This document shows, piece by piece, positions 1-10,639 of a stretch of DNA of 64,000 nucleotides. Positions within the stretch are counted from its first letter, which is position 1, and each line of letters starts with the position of its first letter. A program made the translations under genes and the position numbers. Origin of the DNA: Arachis hypogaea. Taxonomy: Eukaryota; Streptophyta; Magnoliopsida; Fabales; Fabaceae. The stretch is from NCBI RefSeq assembly GCF_003086295.3, contig NC_092052.1:13670346-13734345 (forward strand), written 5' to 3'. Below the pieces are notes generated by a model that worked only from the letters and a program-made list of their open reading frames with translations, was not told the DNA's origin and ran no database searches.

Positions 1-229
1 AAAATAAACATTGATATTGTGGTTTTCCGTTCACAATTTGTAAAGAAACATATTTCCAAGCTAAATTTGTTTTTTCCCGTAAATTAGAAGAATCTTGTGA
101 CTGACTATCGTTAGAATTGGGAGGATTAGGATTATCAGCAACATTTGAAAGAAGAGAATTAACAGACAAATTATTATTCACATATGCATTGTTATCAGTA
201 ATTGTTTCTTGATTAATACTATCATCCAT
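1..229 (-). CDS. hAT transposase, N-terminal part (cut by window edge)
   Basis: The minus strand is open for 76 codons from an ATG at 227-229 to the left edge. The first 55 residues are Asn/Ser/Asp-rich and low in complexity. The last 20 contain AWKYVSLQ, then NGKPQYQCLF, which is the opening of a BED-type zinc finger: a tryptophan followed by a Q-C-x-x-C strand. A disordered N-terminus followed by BED is usual for plant Ac/hAT transposases, which bind element ends in the nucleus and excise the DNA. The second Cys and the His pair, the DDE core and the dimerisation domain would lie to the left of the window. The call rests on a short motif; another BED-domain protein is possible. Confidence 0.65.
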   Translation of the reverse strand, partial: MDDSINQETITDNNAYVNNNLSVNSLLSNVADNPNPPNSNDSQSQDSSNLREKTNLAWKYVSLQIVNGKPQYQCLF

Positions 230-1359
230 AACTAAAATTAATAAATCATTCAATAAATTAAAAACAGCAGCAGCATTCAGCAACAAACATTTAAAGGGTG
301 ACACTAAATTAATCATCAACAACACCATATCTAAACTCAACAATCACCATTCAGCAATTATAAAACATTGAATACAGCAGTACATTATAAAACACTAAAA
401 CAACAACACCAGTATATTATCGAACAACAACACCAGTACATTAGAAACACCATTTAGCAAGGCAGTGATGACACTATATTAAACACTGAATTAAATTTCA
501 GAAATTAAACAGAGCATTAGCAAGGTAGAAGAAGAACATTAGCAACATTATTTGAGCAATATTCAATAAGGCAGTGATGACACTAAATTAAACACTGAAT
601 TAAATTTCAGAAATTAAACAGAGCATTAGCAAGGCAGAAATTAAACAAAGCATTAACAAGGCAGAAGAAGAAGAACATTAGCAACATTATTTGAGCAACA
701 ATTTCAGAAATTAAAAGGAAGAAGAAGAACCAAGCATTTAGTAACTAGAGCCATCAGTAACCATAGCAAAATTAAAAAGAAGAAGCAAAGCATGGCCACT
801 GACCTTCAACAGAGACACGGACGGCAACCGGCAAGAGACGAGATGACGGCGACAGGTGAGACGACGACAAACGGCGAGCTGCTCCAACCTCCAAGCCACG
901 AACAAAGAAACCAGTGGATGACGTGCCGAGCTACCTGGGTTTCGGACTTGGGGAAAAGAAAGAAGTGAAGGCATCGAGAACGGAAAACATGGGGATGGCG
1001 GCGGCAAGGAACCTGACGAAGAAGCGACTAAGGTTTTGCTTCAAAGCAGTTTTCACGAATGATGGGGGAAGGAGGGGGTTCATGAATGGGCAAATGGCTT
1101 CAGCTTGCACATTTGGTTTTTCTTTTTCTTTTTTTTGTTAACGCTAAACGGTGTCATTTTCGTAGAACCAGCCGGTTCAACGATTTCCAAACGATTCTCT
1201 AATATCAGTGGTTATTGACAGCGAATTGGACCGTTTTCATTGCTGGTTTCCGGTTGAGCCAGTTCAACCTGCCGGTTCGGTCCAATTTTCATAACCATGG
1301 TTACAAAACAATACTTAATATCAATATTTGTTGATCAAAATTTTTTTGTCATAAGTCTC
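230..1359 (-). other. hAT upstream region
   Basis: No gene is supported here. The first part is AT-rich and contains the tandem repeat listed separately. About 740-1010 is GC-richer and open on the minus strand without a recognisable domain; it could be a leader exon of the hAT gene. About 1165-1310 carries repeated CCGGTT/AACCGG words (for example GAACCAGCCGGTTCAACG), which look like the subterminal repeats of a hAT element, so the element may end near 1310. A related CCAGTTCG-type remnant lies at 38370-38460. The other end is outside the window, so no target duplication can be tested. Confidence 0.35.
459..700. repeat. Imperfect tandem repeat, about 110 bp unit
   Basis: Two adjacent copies begin with AAGGCAGTGATGACACTA and run through the words ACACTGAATTAAATTTCAG and CAGAGCATTAGCAAGG to ATTAGCAACATTATTTGAGC. 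The second copy has an internal expansion around AGGCAGAA. The repeat lies upstream of the hAT start codon. Confidence 0.7.
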
Positions 1360-1362
1360 CTA

Positions 1363-2418
1363 GGCTGCATTTGTTTTTGGAGACAGTACACAGAGACATG
1401 GACATTAATGTTTAAAACATGTTTGGTAGCAGAGACATAGACACTGGACACATTGACTCTGGAACAGTTTTATTTTATTTTTGTGTCCACTCTTTTATGA
1501 AGGACAAAGATAGACACGGGATTTAACAAAGTGGACACGGATTTTTTAATGAAAATTCTTTCCTATTTTATCCCTACATATTATTATTATTCCATTGTTA
1601 CCCTTTTTTAAATCATATCATAAGCCCTAATTTGATGTGTTGTGTAGCAGAGTTCTCCTCCGAGGTAATCTTCCCTATACTCTATGTTTCATCTCTCCTT
1701 CTTCCTTCTCAATTCGGATTCTTTTTTCGTTTTACTTCCAAGGTCTAGCTCTCTGTCTCCTCTCTTTCTCTTCTTGCTCTTTGTCCCTTTCTTCTTCTTC
1801 TTCTTCTTATTTCTCTTCTTTCTCTGGTGTTCTGTTGTTTAGTACGACATCTTCTTATTCTTCTTTCTTTTTCTTTGTTTCTTTTTCTTCTTCTTTACTG
1901 CTTCTCCTCTTCATTTTTTTGTTCAACTAATTTAACTACAACATTTCATAAGCAAATTATTTATTAGAGCTTATCACAACTTTTGGAATTCATGCGTTTT
2001 TCTCTTTCTCAGTCACGCAGGTATAACTCTGCCCTTCGTCTCCTTGCTTCTTATTTTCGTTTGTATTTATTTTTTTACTTTAAATTATTGTGTTCTTCTG
2101 GCTTCTTTTATTTTTATTTGTTTATATTGTTTGTGATTTGAAAATGTAAAAATTGAGTATGGACATGAGAAATTGTCTTTCTGGTGTCAAATTTTTTAAT
2201 TTATACAATGATGTTGTGAATGAATAATTGAACATATTTTGTACTGAATGGAATAATGAATGGAAAAAATTATATTGAACTCTTCTTATTTGTTTGAATG
2301 CAAAAATAAAATAATTAGTTGGTTATGTTGTTATTTTTATTGTTGTTGATTATTTTTAGTATTTATGTTATTTTATAATAAATTATGATTTATATTTTTT
2401 ATCTCTTGTTAGGGAAGA
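1363..2418 (+). other. Harbinger 5' terminal and leader region
   Basis: After the terminal repeat come several GACAC/GGACA words, which are likely transposase binding sites because the same words recur inverted near 9200-9320. From about 1640 to 1930 the sequence is strongly pyrimidine-rich (TTCTTCTTC runs); the long open frame there is a composition artefact. The remainder is AT-rich and resembles a leader or intron ahead of the transposase ATG. Confidence 0.5.
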
Positions 2419-3828
2419 ATGGAACCATTGGACCGATCTGATCAATTTAGGTAATTTTTTTTTATTTAGATTGAACTTGAGACAGCTACAATATTAGTTT
2501 TGATGTTTGCATTTTTTATTTGAGAAATAGGAGAAGGAGACATTTGTTGATTAGGAATAGAGAAATTAATACTAGTCCCTTAAGACGGAATGTGTTAAGC
2601 CGCATCATAGGAGGAGGCGATACGAATTGTATTTGGGAATTAAGGATGAGTGTAGATGCAATAGGAAAATTATGTGAGTTACTTAAAGTTCAGGGTGGAT
2701 TAAGCGATGAATGTCATGTAAATATACCTGAGCAAGTGATTATATTTTTAATAATTTTAGCTCATCATAAAAAGAATCGCACACTCCAAGTTATATTTTA
2801 TAGGTCAGGAGAAACAATAAGTAAGTATTTTAATAAAGTGTTGTCGTTGGTAATACATGTCCAAAGCCTGTTGTTTGCAAAGGTTGTTCCTATTTCAGAT
2901 GACTGCATAGATCCCCGATGGAAATGGTTCAAGGTACGTCTAATGAAGAAATGTGGTTGTGGTTTTATATTATATATGGTATGGTATAGAGATAGTTTTA
3001 ACACTTTAATTTATTTGGTTTAGAATTGTCTAGGAGCATTAGATGGAACATATATAGATGTGACTGTCCCTGAAGAAGATAAATCAAGATACATAACAAG
3101 AAAGGGTAAAATATCAACCAACGTCCTAGGCGTATGCAATCGAGATATGAATTTTGTGTACGTACTTAGTGGATGGGAAGGATCAGCATCAGATTCAAGA
3201 GTCCTTAGAGATGCAATTTCACGTCGTAATAGCCTCAAGATACCAATTGGTATGTAATAGTTAAATTTTAGGTAACAAAAACACTTCAAAACTTTTAAGT
3301 CATACAATTTTCTTAATCCTCATAATGTGTCTCTTTTAATTTATAGAGAATTATTATTTAGTGGATGCTGGTTATACTAATTGCAAAGGGTTTCTAGCAC
3401 CATATAGACATATTCGATACCACGTACAAGAATGGGCCTATGGTAGAAATGTGCCTAGAAACTTTCGAGAATATTTTAACAAGAAGCACTCTTCAGCTAG
3501 GAACATTATTGAGCGTTGTTTTGGTTTACTGAAAAAGAGATGGGGAATTTTGAGGAGTCCTTGTTTCTACCAAATCAAGACACAAAATAGAATAATTATT
3601 ACTTGTTGTTTATTACAAAATTTTATTCGGCTTAATATGGACTCCGATCCTGAGGAGGACATATTACTTGAGAATGAGCAAGTGCTTATTGGAGAGGAGC
3701 ATGGTGATAACCAAGATGGCGACGATGAAATGATTGACAGTGTAGAGGGCAGCAACGAATGGACTGTTTGGCGAGACAACTTAGCACATGAAATGTACAA
3801 TGAGTGGATGCATAGCCGAATCAATTAG
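2419..3828 (+). CDS. PIF/Harbinger DDE transposase, four exons, apparently intact
   Basis: Exons 2419-2450, 2525-2933, 3024-3249 and 3347-3828 join in phase through GT..AG introns into about 382 codons starting [10 protein letters not shown] and ending at a TAG. This is the HARBI1-like nuclease (DDE_Tnp_4) that cuts the element ends. The acidic residues fit the family: D about 154 in GALDGTYI, D about 204 in [11 protein letters not shown], and E about 278 in [30 protein letters not shown] is the usual motif before the E. The basic N-terminus (RNRRRRH) is a plausible nuclear signal. The first exon was chosen because its phase fits and it gives an ATG; without it the frame opens only at TTG. 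I see no stop or frameshift, so the nuclease could still be functional, although its Myb-like partner downstream is broken. Confidence 0.85.
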
Positions 3829-4114
3829 TTGATTTATTTGTTATATGTGTATTTTATTTGAATTATTATGATAATTTGTTGTGTTGGATTTTGTATTGTA
3901 TGGATACATTATAAAAATAATGTCATGATATGCTTATGATATGCTTCTGTGTTGGATTTTATGTTGTATTGATACATTATATGTGTATTTTATTTGAATT
4001 ATTATGTGTATTTTATTTAAATATATTGTATTGATACATTATAAAGATAATGGAATGATATGCTTAGGATGTTCAATTGAATTTTGATTGAGTTAATCTA
4101 GATTGTAAGGACAA

Positions 4115-5095
4115 ATGGATAGACATGTCTGGACTGATGAAGAGACAGAGGTATTTGTTGGTTTTATGGAGGAGCTTGTCATTGATGGAAGAATAGTTGA
4201 TGCAAGTCAATTTTGGCCTTGATCTTTTGAGAAACTTGCTGCAAAAATGAATGGGAGGTTTCCAGGTAGTGGCTTTCAAATAAGTCATTGCAAAAACAAG
4301 GTTAAGAGGTTGAAAGAAAAATATCAATTTGCTGCTAACATGGCAGCCTGTAGCGGTTTTGGATGGGATGATGTGAAGCAATGTGTGGTTGTGGACAACA
4401 AAGAGATCCTAGCTGCGTATATGAAGGTTGGTTTACAAGTTTGATTTTGTTGAATTAATTTTATTCTACTTGATAGTCTGTCCTTCTTTGTTGATCTTTT
4501 ATTTTTTTTTATTTTTTCTAGAAACAAGGAGTAAGGTTATATGCTCTAGGAAAGCCTTTTCCCCTTTATACACGCCTGGAAAAAATATTTTGTAAAGAAA
4601 GAGCAAAATGGGGAAGTTGCTGTATGCGGCAATGATGCTGAAGAAGAAGTGCAAAAGAATGGGTATGAAGAAATGGACGAAGAAGATATGGATATCTTTA
4701 ACTCAAACCATGATTGCAATGAATCTCTACTCCAACAATCAAATTTTGTGGCTTCATCTTCTGGGAAGAAACAAGGAAAGAAGCTTTCCTCATTTAAAGC
4801 GGCAAAGGATACCAAGATGATAAAGGAGTTAACTGACACGCTGAAATATGTGTTCAATCAACAGGAAAAGCGTTTGGATGCTTTTGCCTAAGCTATGGTA
4901 AACACTCGTGAGAAAAAAAAAGGCTGGTGATATACTTAGCGAACTTGGATTCACTGATGATGAAGTTATTTCTATTGCACTCAAGTTCTCCACAAATCCT
5001 CAACTGGAAAAATGTTTTGGTCATTGGGAAATAGTCAGAAAGCCAGATTTATTAGAGCTATATTGCATACTTAGAATTAGAGTTAATCTCTTTTA
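4115..5095 (+). pseudogene. Harbinger Myb/SANT-like accessory protein, broken
   Basis: An ATG at 4115 opens MDRHVWTDEETEVFVGFM, a Myb/SANT-like DNA-binding domain of the kind that partners the Harbinger nuclease and brings it to the element ends. A TGA at 4220-4222 interrupts it where a Gly is expected (FWP-stop-SFEKLAAKM). The frame then resumes through HCKNKVKRLKEKYQFAAN and GFGWDD to about 4430. After a short intron ending near 4521 the second exon starts KQGVRLY, slips frame around 4608, and continues in an acidic stretch (GYEEMDEEDMDIF) to LDAFA and a stop near 4890. A further piece, GDILSELGFTDDEVISIALK, follows in another frame. At least one nonsense change and one frameshift make a working product unlikely. 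Confidence 0.75.
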
Positions 5096-5553
5096 GAATT
5101 ATCATTTTGTGCAGATTTAGGTTCAAACATGCATAATTTTGAATGCAAGATTTTGTTGATGTTAGTGCATAATTAGTTTTAAGTATTGGTTTTAATTATG
5201 TTAACATAGAAACTTGTTCAAAATGGGTGCTTAACTAATTTTGGTTTTTTCTTCAATTTGCATATGTTTCTTTTGTTTATGTTCAATTAGAAATTTTAAT
5301 CAACTGTGCAGAATATAATTTTATTTATGTTAAGCATGTGCAAAAGTACTCACTAGAAATGATAAAATGACAATAATAAAATCACATGATATGACGCACA
5401 CAGAAATATCTAGCTCTCTCGTGTACACACTCAAATCTAAGGTTTCATCCTAAATTTACAGTTGCAAGCCTTGATGCTATGAGCCTATGAGATTATTAGA
5501 TGACAAGCTATCCACCAGCAATTGGCATTCCCCCAAGACCTTTCTTCATAACC
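5096..5553. other. AT-rich stretch inside the Harbinger element
   Basis: I see no open frame, RNA gene or repeat boundary. It separates the Myb-like gene from the first minus-strand gene fragment. Confidence 0.5.
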
Positions 5554-6116
5554 TTCATGCTACTGCTTTTCTTTTCTTTTCCCTTAGCTCATTTTCTTTT
5601 AGGAATTTTCTTTCTTCACCTTAAGCTATCAGCGCCTTCACCTTGGTAGAATTCTGGCAGGAAGATCAACCAGTGTTAGATTAAAAACTGCCAAAATCAT
5701 CAAATTAAATGGATGGCACGAATCTTTCAAACTTGAAAATATGTGAAGGATGCATGTTAATGTTGCAGCTGAAAAGAAAATGATTGCTACTAAATATGTT
5801 ATATAAATCTTGTGTCACCATGAGGAGAGTAGATACTAAGATGGATAGGAACAGAATGGACAATAATATGAGGCCACCTGAAATGGAATTCCCTCCGGCC
5901 CTTCGCGATATATTTCACGAAACTCTTCATTATCCTGTTTTATCTGTTTAAAGAAGTAAAATTACAATAATGCAAAGTACTGATTTCAAGTTCTAGATCT
6001 AAAAGAATGGATAATAAAAATAAAGCATAGTTGTAGTGTAGATAGCATACTTTCCAATCAGTGCGTGATGGTGTACTTGTACTAGACCCTTCACTATATT
6101 CAGAAACACTCCTCAA
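5554..6116 (-). pseudogene. Unidentified host gene fragment with introns, inside the Harbinger element
   Basis: Two minus-strand exons of exactly 66 bp (6051-6116 and 5878-5943) have clean AG and GT borders and join in phase. They read LRSVSEYSEGSSTSTPSRTD.. and ..QDNEEFREIYREGPEGIPFQ. A third piece near 5554-5650 reads NSTKVKALIA, a TAA stop, then a highly charged tail (KFLKENELREKKRKAVA) and a stop. I do not recognise the gene. The acidic linker and the Lys/Arg-rich end suggest the C-terminus of a nuclear or cytosolic protein. Introns are retained, so the copy came from DNA rather than mRNA. Its position between the Harbinger ends makes capture by the transposon likely. Confidence 0.5.
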
Positions 6117-6805
6117 CTATAATACTAATAAACATTCAATCATTACAAAGCAAATAGGGCTAAGGAATTTAATGAAACCATGAAATGCAGCTAGCAGAAT
6201 TTAATGAAACCACCACGTGAGTAAAACCAAACTCACATAAATTTCATGATAAGCTCAATTCATATAGTCAAGTACTAATAATAGTATCCAGGTAGTAAAT
6301 TTTGATCAAAATTTAATATTGCATCTACATGAAACTTTGCTCAATTTGGCTTTGAATGACAAAAAAAGACTGGAATTTGCAGAAGCTGAATCAATGCAAG
6401 AATTAATGATTTGGTGATATGATAATTATAAGAATATATAAAGGATATTTTCTTTATAGTGGGGGCAACAAGCTAACAAGAACTGCACGAAATAGTAGAA
6501 TCCCGTAACTCCCGACCATCTCTAACTATTATGAATACTGCTAAGCATTAGCTCCTTAATTACCCACTTTTAAGGGTTTAACTAACGATGCATATTTACA
6601 TGAGTTTGATTTTGAGTAAACAATCAACCCTGTCTTTATTCTTTCTTCAGTAAAATATGACCAATGAGATAGTAGCATCTCTTGCAACAAAGACAATATA
6701 GGAAACATTACCCAAATTCATTCATGATGAAGCTCATCCACATACACATACATAGCCATTCTAGATATAGCTCAAACATTATGACCAGAAACAATAATCA
6801 ATAAT
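6117..6805. other. Non-coding, AT-rich
   Basis: No supported gene. It may be the intron-side remainder of the gene fragment at 5554-6116. Nothing else was recognised. Confidence 0.4.
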
Positions 6806-8340
6806 TGAAGGTTGTAGTAGGCTTAGAGAAGGGGGGTTGAATCTATGCCTTCCTTTTAAGTTGCTATTATGATCCTTTTTTTGACAAACTTTCAATTCTG
6901 GTTTTGTTAGTACTCAGCAGCGAAAATTTATGAGACAATTTATTTTTGTCTCATGAATATCAGAAAACAGAACACAACAGAGAAGAGAAAAGCCAACACC
7001 AGCATGTATCCTGGTTCGGTTGCCTTGTGCTATGCAACCTACGTCTAGTCTCCTCCACAACAATGGAGGAATTTTCACTATAGTTAAAAGTATTACATAC
7101 ACCAATTCCACAGGATTGACCCAATCCTTTCACACTCAAGTTCTAACCTAACTTGACATTGGCTATGCTAATACCTAACTATTAACTCTTAGTGCTAACC
7201 CAACTAAGAAAGGGATACCTCACAGGTACAAGATACAAGACATAGACATACCTAAAGAAATCTAAATATAACTCTAGACTTTTCTCTCAAGTGTTTCACT
7301 CAGCCTCTTTCCACTCATGGCTTTTACTTGAGCTCTCTCAATATGCCTTTTTACACAAGAAATTATAGAAAGATAAATATAGAAAAGTACATTACAATCT
7401 GTAAAATATGAAGGAGATTGACTTCATCAACAGCCTCTTTGCTATGTGCTAAACCAGATTTGCAAACCTCAAATCCAGTTCTTCAGTATTGGCCGAATGC
7501 TTCTTTGAAAGAAAGCATTATCCAAGTAGAGAAACTTCTTTGCAGAACACTGCTCACCAAACTCTGGTTTTCTCTCCTTACCTTCTGAATGAACAGAAAG
7601 CTTCTTTTATCTCCTTGCATGTTACTTGGTTCTTCTTCCTAGGTCAACTTCTTGAGCCTTGAGCTTCACCAACCCAGACGATCACCTTTTTCCCAGTAAT
7701 CTTCAAAATAGAAACTTTGCTTCTGACTTCTCTATCTTGACCGAAAGCCATAAAGCAGCAACCACAAGAGTCTTCCAATGGTCAACCAAATCTGAGCCAT
7801 TGAGAAGCTACTTGGTCCTCAAGAATCACTTGTGACCGTAGATATATAGCAGTGAGGAACAGAGATCCTCTTTTCCATTTAGCTCAAAACAGAGTGGCAG
7901 AGAGTTGAAGATGAAAAGAAGAAATTGTGTTGCATGTATAAGGAAATGTGTTACCTTTAACCTTCTTATCTTTTCTTGATATGGTTTGAAATGGTAGATT
8001 AGACCTTACCCTTCTTTGCTTAACCTTCTCTTTCCTTCTTCTTCTGTGACAAGCTTAAGGACTAAGCTCTCTTTCTTACTTTTTGTGATTTGACTTGAAC
8101 AGAAAAGAAAGGAACGTTGATTTGGTGAAAGCAAGTGTGAGGGAATTTGCTTGCTGAATATCAAATCGGGCTTGGATTGGATCACTTCATTTTGGCCCGT
8201 TTTGATTTCTTATCTTTGTTTCCTTTTGGGCTTCTTTTGAGTTATCAACCTATTAGCCTTATTTCATTTTCCATTCCATTTGGGCTTTCTTTTGAGTTAT
8301 GGCCTGCAACATTTTATAAATTAGTAACATGCAATTATCA
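6806..8340. repeat. Candidate nested repeat or solo LTR, about 1.5 kb
   Basis: This segment differs from its surroundings. It starts TGAAGGTTGTAGTAGGC followed by a G-run (AAGGGGGGTTGAATC) and ends near GCAATTATCA. It could be a TG..CA element with flanks ATAAT and ATAAC (four of five bases equal), that is, an aged solo LTR. It has no long open frame. The text is repeat-like (pyrimidine-rich CTTCTT tracts, two similar TTTTGAGTTAT segments near 8235 and 8290). The boundaries are uncertain because the flanks are AT-rich and the repeat could be chance. Confidence 0.35.
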
Positions 8341-8532
8341 ATAACCAACACTAATTGTTTATTTTTCCCAAAAATAATGTTTGTCATCACTAATTAATTT
8401 AATTAATTTCTTAACTCAACAATAATCAATAACAAAGATGATTCACAACACTGTCTATTTTTCAATAACAAATTTCTTCTTGTATTGACAAAACAAAAAA
8501 TATAGTGTTCCAACATGGAAGTGCTCATAAAA
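8341..8532. other. Short AT-rich spacer
   Basis: This lies between the candidate nested repeat and the PPR fragment. The minus strand here would be the continuation of the PPR gene but no PPR motif can be read, so the fragment seems to end by deletion at about 8533. Confidence 0.4.
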
Positions 8533-9012
8533 CTAATAATGAAATCCATGAGCCAGCACTTTGTCATGAAAGTGCAGTGCTTTTTTAGCGTTACCACATA
8601 GACAGAGACCTTTGATGATTGTTGTCAATGTTACGATATAAGGCTGAAAATCACTCTTGAAAATCTTTGCAAAAGCAGAGACAGCAAGAGTGATCCAAAC
8701 CATTCCGCGGCAACAATTGATTAAGATATTCAAAGTAAATAAGTTGGGAGTGATTACCCTGGATTGCAATTGCTGGAGAAGGGAAATGGCGGTGGGGCAA
8801 TGGTTGGTCTTGACAAGAGATCCCAAAATCTTGGTGAATTGAATGATGGATGGAGGGCGACGCATAAAGAGCATGCGAGTGAAGGAATCAACAGCTTCAT
8901 CAAGTGATTGGGGCTGAAAGTGAGAGTGTAGGGATGAAATTGAAGGGAAGCAAAGACGAAGAGCGGAGTGGAAAACAGAATTTGGGATTTGAAAAAGAGC
9001 ATACCTTAACAT
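8533..9012 (-). pseudogene. Truncated P-class PPR (RFL-type) gene fragment
   Basis: The frame opens at ATG 9010-9012 with MLRYALFQIPNSVFHSALRL, a Ser/Arg/hydrophobic leader resembling a mitochondrial targeting peptide. Then come SLDEAVDSFTRMLFMRRPPS, IIQFTKILGSLVK, AISLLQQLQSR.ITPNLFTLNILINCC and TLTTIIKGLCLCGNAKKALHF: P-type PPR motifs in the arrangement of restorer-of-fertility-like proteins, which bind mitochondrial RNAs. Full RFL proteins have about 15 or more repeats; this one stops after about four (159 residues). It lies only about 340 bp inside the right end of the Harbinger element, in opposite direction to the transposase. I read it as a captured 5' part of a host RFL gene, though a later insertion cannot be excluded. 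Confidence 0.75.
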
Positions 9013-9459
9013 GATTCATGAGAATGGGAAAAATGGCAACATTCTTGCAATCAAGAGAGGTATGGTAAAATAGAATGCAATGCGTTGAACAGTGGTACCA
9101 CCTGAGAGAGTGAAAAGAGTTTAGCAAAGGGTTAGGGAGGGCAAGGATAAGAGATACAGGAAGGGAGGGGAGGTATGTCTATTTTAGTTATTTTACCTAA
9201 TATTTTAGTTTTGTCCATGTGTATCCAAATATAATACTGGACATTACATTAGTGTCTTGTCCATCATATCCAAACACAATATACAAAAGATAATTTTTAG
9301 TGTCTCTGTCTCAGTGTCATGTTCTATACTGTCTCAAAAAATAAACGCAGCCCTAAAGACGAACCTGGAATACCTAGACCCCACTCGAAGCACCACATTT
9401 AGAATTGAAATCCGACCGGCTACCAACTCCAAACCTGACATGTTTCCAAATTCCACCTG

Positions 9460-9690
9460 ATGGAGTCTCTCATTGCTACCCTAAGAAACTACCCCTTCTG
9501 CGCCAACCACCATCCATTGCTGTCCAAAGCTCCGAGGTGCTTGTGGCTCCCAGTCTACCATTATACTACTGCAAAACTTGGTAAACCTACATGTGTTCTT
9601 CCATCGAGTTCCTTCCATGGCCGTTCAGAGCTGCTAGATGTACCTACCGTCACTGGTCATCTTATCGCCATCACAGGTTGCAGTTTCTAA
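9460..9690 (+). CDS. Hypothetical 76-residue protein with transit-peptide-like N-terminus
   Basis: A true ATG opens MESLIATLRNYPFC and continues with a Ser/Pro/Leu-rich, nearly acid-free sequence to ITGCSF and a stop. The composition resembles a chloroplast or mitochondrial transit peptide and could be the first exon of a gene whose remainder has been lost; the minus strand just beyond is a LINE fragment. I recognise no domain. It starts about 100 bp outside the right end of the Harbinger element. Confidence 0.3.
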   Translation: MESLIATLRNYPFCANHHPLLSKAPRCLWLPVYHYTTAKLGKPTCVLPSSSFHGRSELLDVPTVTGHLIAITGCSF

Positions 9691-9995
9691 CTCCAGTTCC
9701 ATGTCCTCATTTTTGCTGGTCCAAGACCTGGTGAACCAATTCATATTCCTCTTCCATTGTGCTTCCCTAACTGCATGTGCTTTTATTGACAAGTTTGAAT
9801 TTGCTTTCAACTTTGTTGCATCTCTTGTTAATAATGATCTAGTCTCTAACAATATAAGATATTGTTTCATTGCTATTTGAGTTTCTGAAAGCTACATTTG
9901 TGTTTACTTTCAACCATTCTTTAGGAGGTGGTCTACAGCTAACTCTTCTTCTATTGTCTTGTGTTGCTGTTATCTTTGTTGTCTCCTTATTTTTA
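9634..9995 (-). mobile_element. LINE (L1-type) fragment, RNase H region
   Basis: On the minus strand, in more than one frame, one reads PPPKEWLKVNTN, then the body of a plant L1 RNase H domain, then AHAVREAQW. The WLKVNTDAAF block marks the start of the RNase H module following reverse transcriptase in plant LINEs. The same family recurs at 23545-23890 and at 39694-39763 plus 44815-45270, where the DNA is clearly alignable (for example TTTGTGTTTACTTTCAACC). Several frameshifts; decayed. Confidence 0.6.
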
Positions 9996-10194
9996 TTTGC
10001 TTGGGTTTCATTATTTTGATATGGTTGTAGGTTTATATCATTAGAGGTGATGTAACACAGAGAGGAGTAGCTATGATTTGTAAGGTATAGTGATTCATAA
10101 ATGAAACATGTTACATTATAAAATCTTCCTTCCTTTTTTCTCCAATAAGAGAAATATAAGGGAATTTCATTTCATTTAAAGATTAATATTTGGT
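9996..10194. other. Spacer between LINE fragment and Mutator-like element
   Basis: AT-rich; no feature seen. Confidence 0.4.
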
Positions 10195-10367
10195 GAGTTA
10201 AACCCCAAAATATTCCCTGAGATTGGCGTCGTATACTAAAATCGTCCCTGAAATTTCAATTGCACCAATTACGTCCCTAAGATTGAGAAAAGTGCACCAT
10301 ATTAGTCCCCGACTCACTTTTTATTAACGACGTGATGACATGACTTGATGATGTGGACTGTAAGTGA

Positions 10368-10485
10368 CACGTGTCACTCCGATGATTTGACCACGTGTAA
10401 TGATATGATGATGTGGTGACCAGTGACACGTGGCATGCTGATGTGGATGGTTGTGCCATGTGTCACAATGTTATTTGGCCACGTG
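10368..10485. promoter_or_regulatory. Cluster of four CACGTG boxes
   Basis: CACGTG occurs at 10368, 10392, 10427 and 10480, mostly within ACACGTGTC, CCACGTGT or ACACGTGGC contexts, which are G-box/ABRE-like cores. They sit in the subterminal part of the Mutator-like element upstream of its transposase. They could be bZIP/bHLH sites of its promoter or transposase-binding repeats; the sequence cannot decide. Confidence 0.45.
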
Positions 10486-10639
10486 TCCGTTTGTGCCACG
10501 TATCACAACAGTATTCGTCCATGTGTCGTCCATTATGTCATCATTGTAGATGCATCAAATTAGTCCTTCAGTTTGCATTAGGTGATTCATTTTAGTCCAT
10601 GAAATTGAATGTCGTGCACCAAACTATGGAGGTAAACTG

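Larger units (their letters stand above)
1363..9352 (+). mobile_element. PIF/Harbinger DNA transposon, 8 kb
   Basis: The left end GGCTGCATTTGTTTTTGG (1363) and the reverse complement of the right end, GGCTGCGTTTATTTTTTG (9352), form terminal inverted repeats; similarity continues into GACAGTA and clusters of GACACRGAGACA. Both ends are flanked by CTA (1360-1362 and 9353-9355), a 3-bp target duplication as expected for PIF/Harbinger. Inside lie a DDE transposase and a Myb-like gene in the same direction, the standard two-gene set. Beyond them the element carries about 4 kb of unrelated sequence: a minus-strand gene fragment, a candidate nested repeat and a minus-strand PPR fragment. Such length is unusual for the family and suggests cargo capture or later nested insertions. 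Confidence 0.85.

Noticed and set aside
1637..1930. 97-residue open frame rich in Ser/Phe
   Set aside because: It is the translation of a CTT/TTC-rich leader tract inside the Harbinger element; the composition explains the absence of stops.
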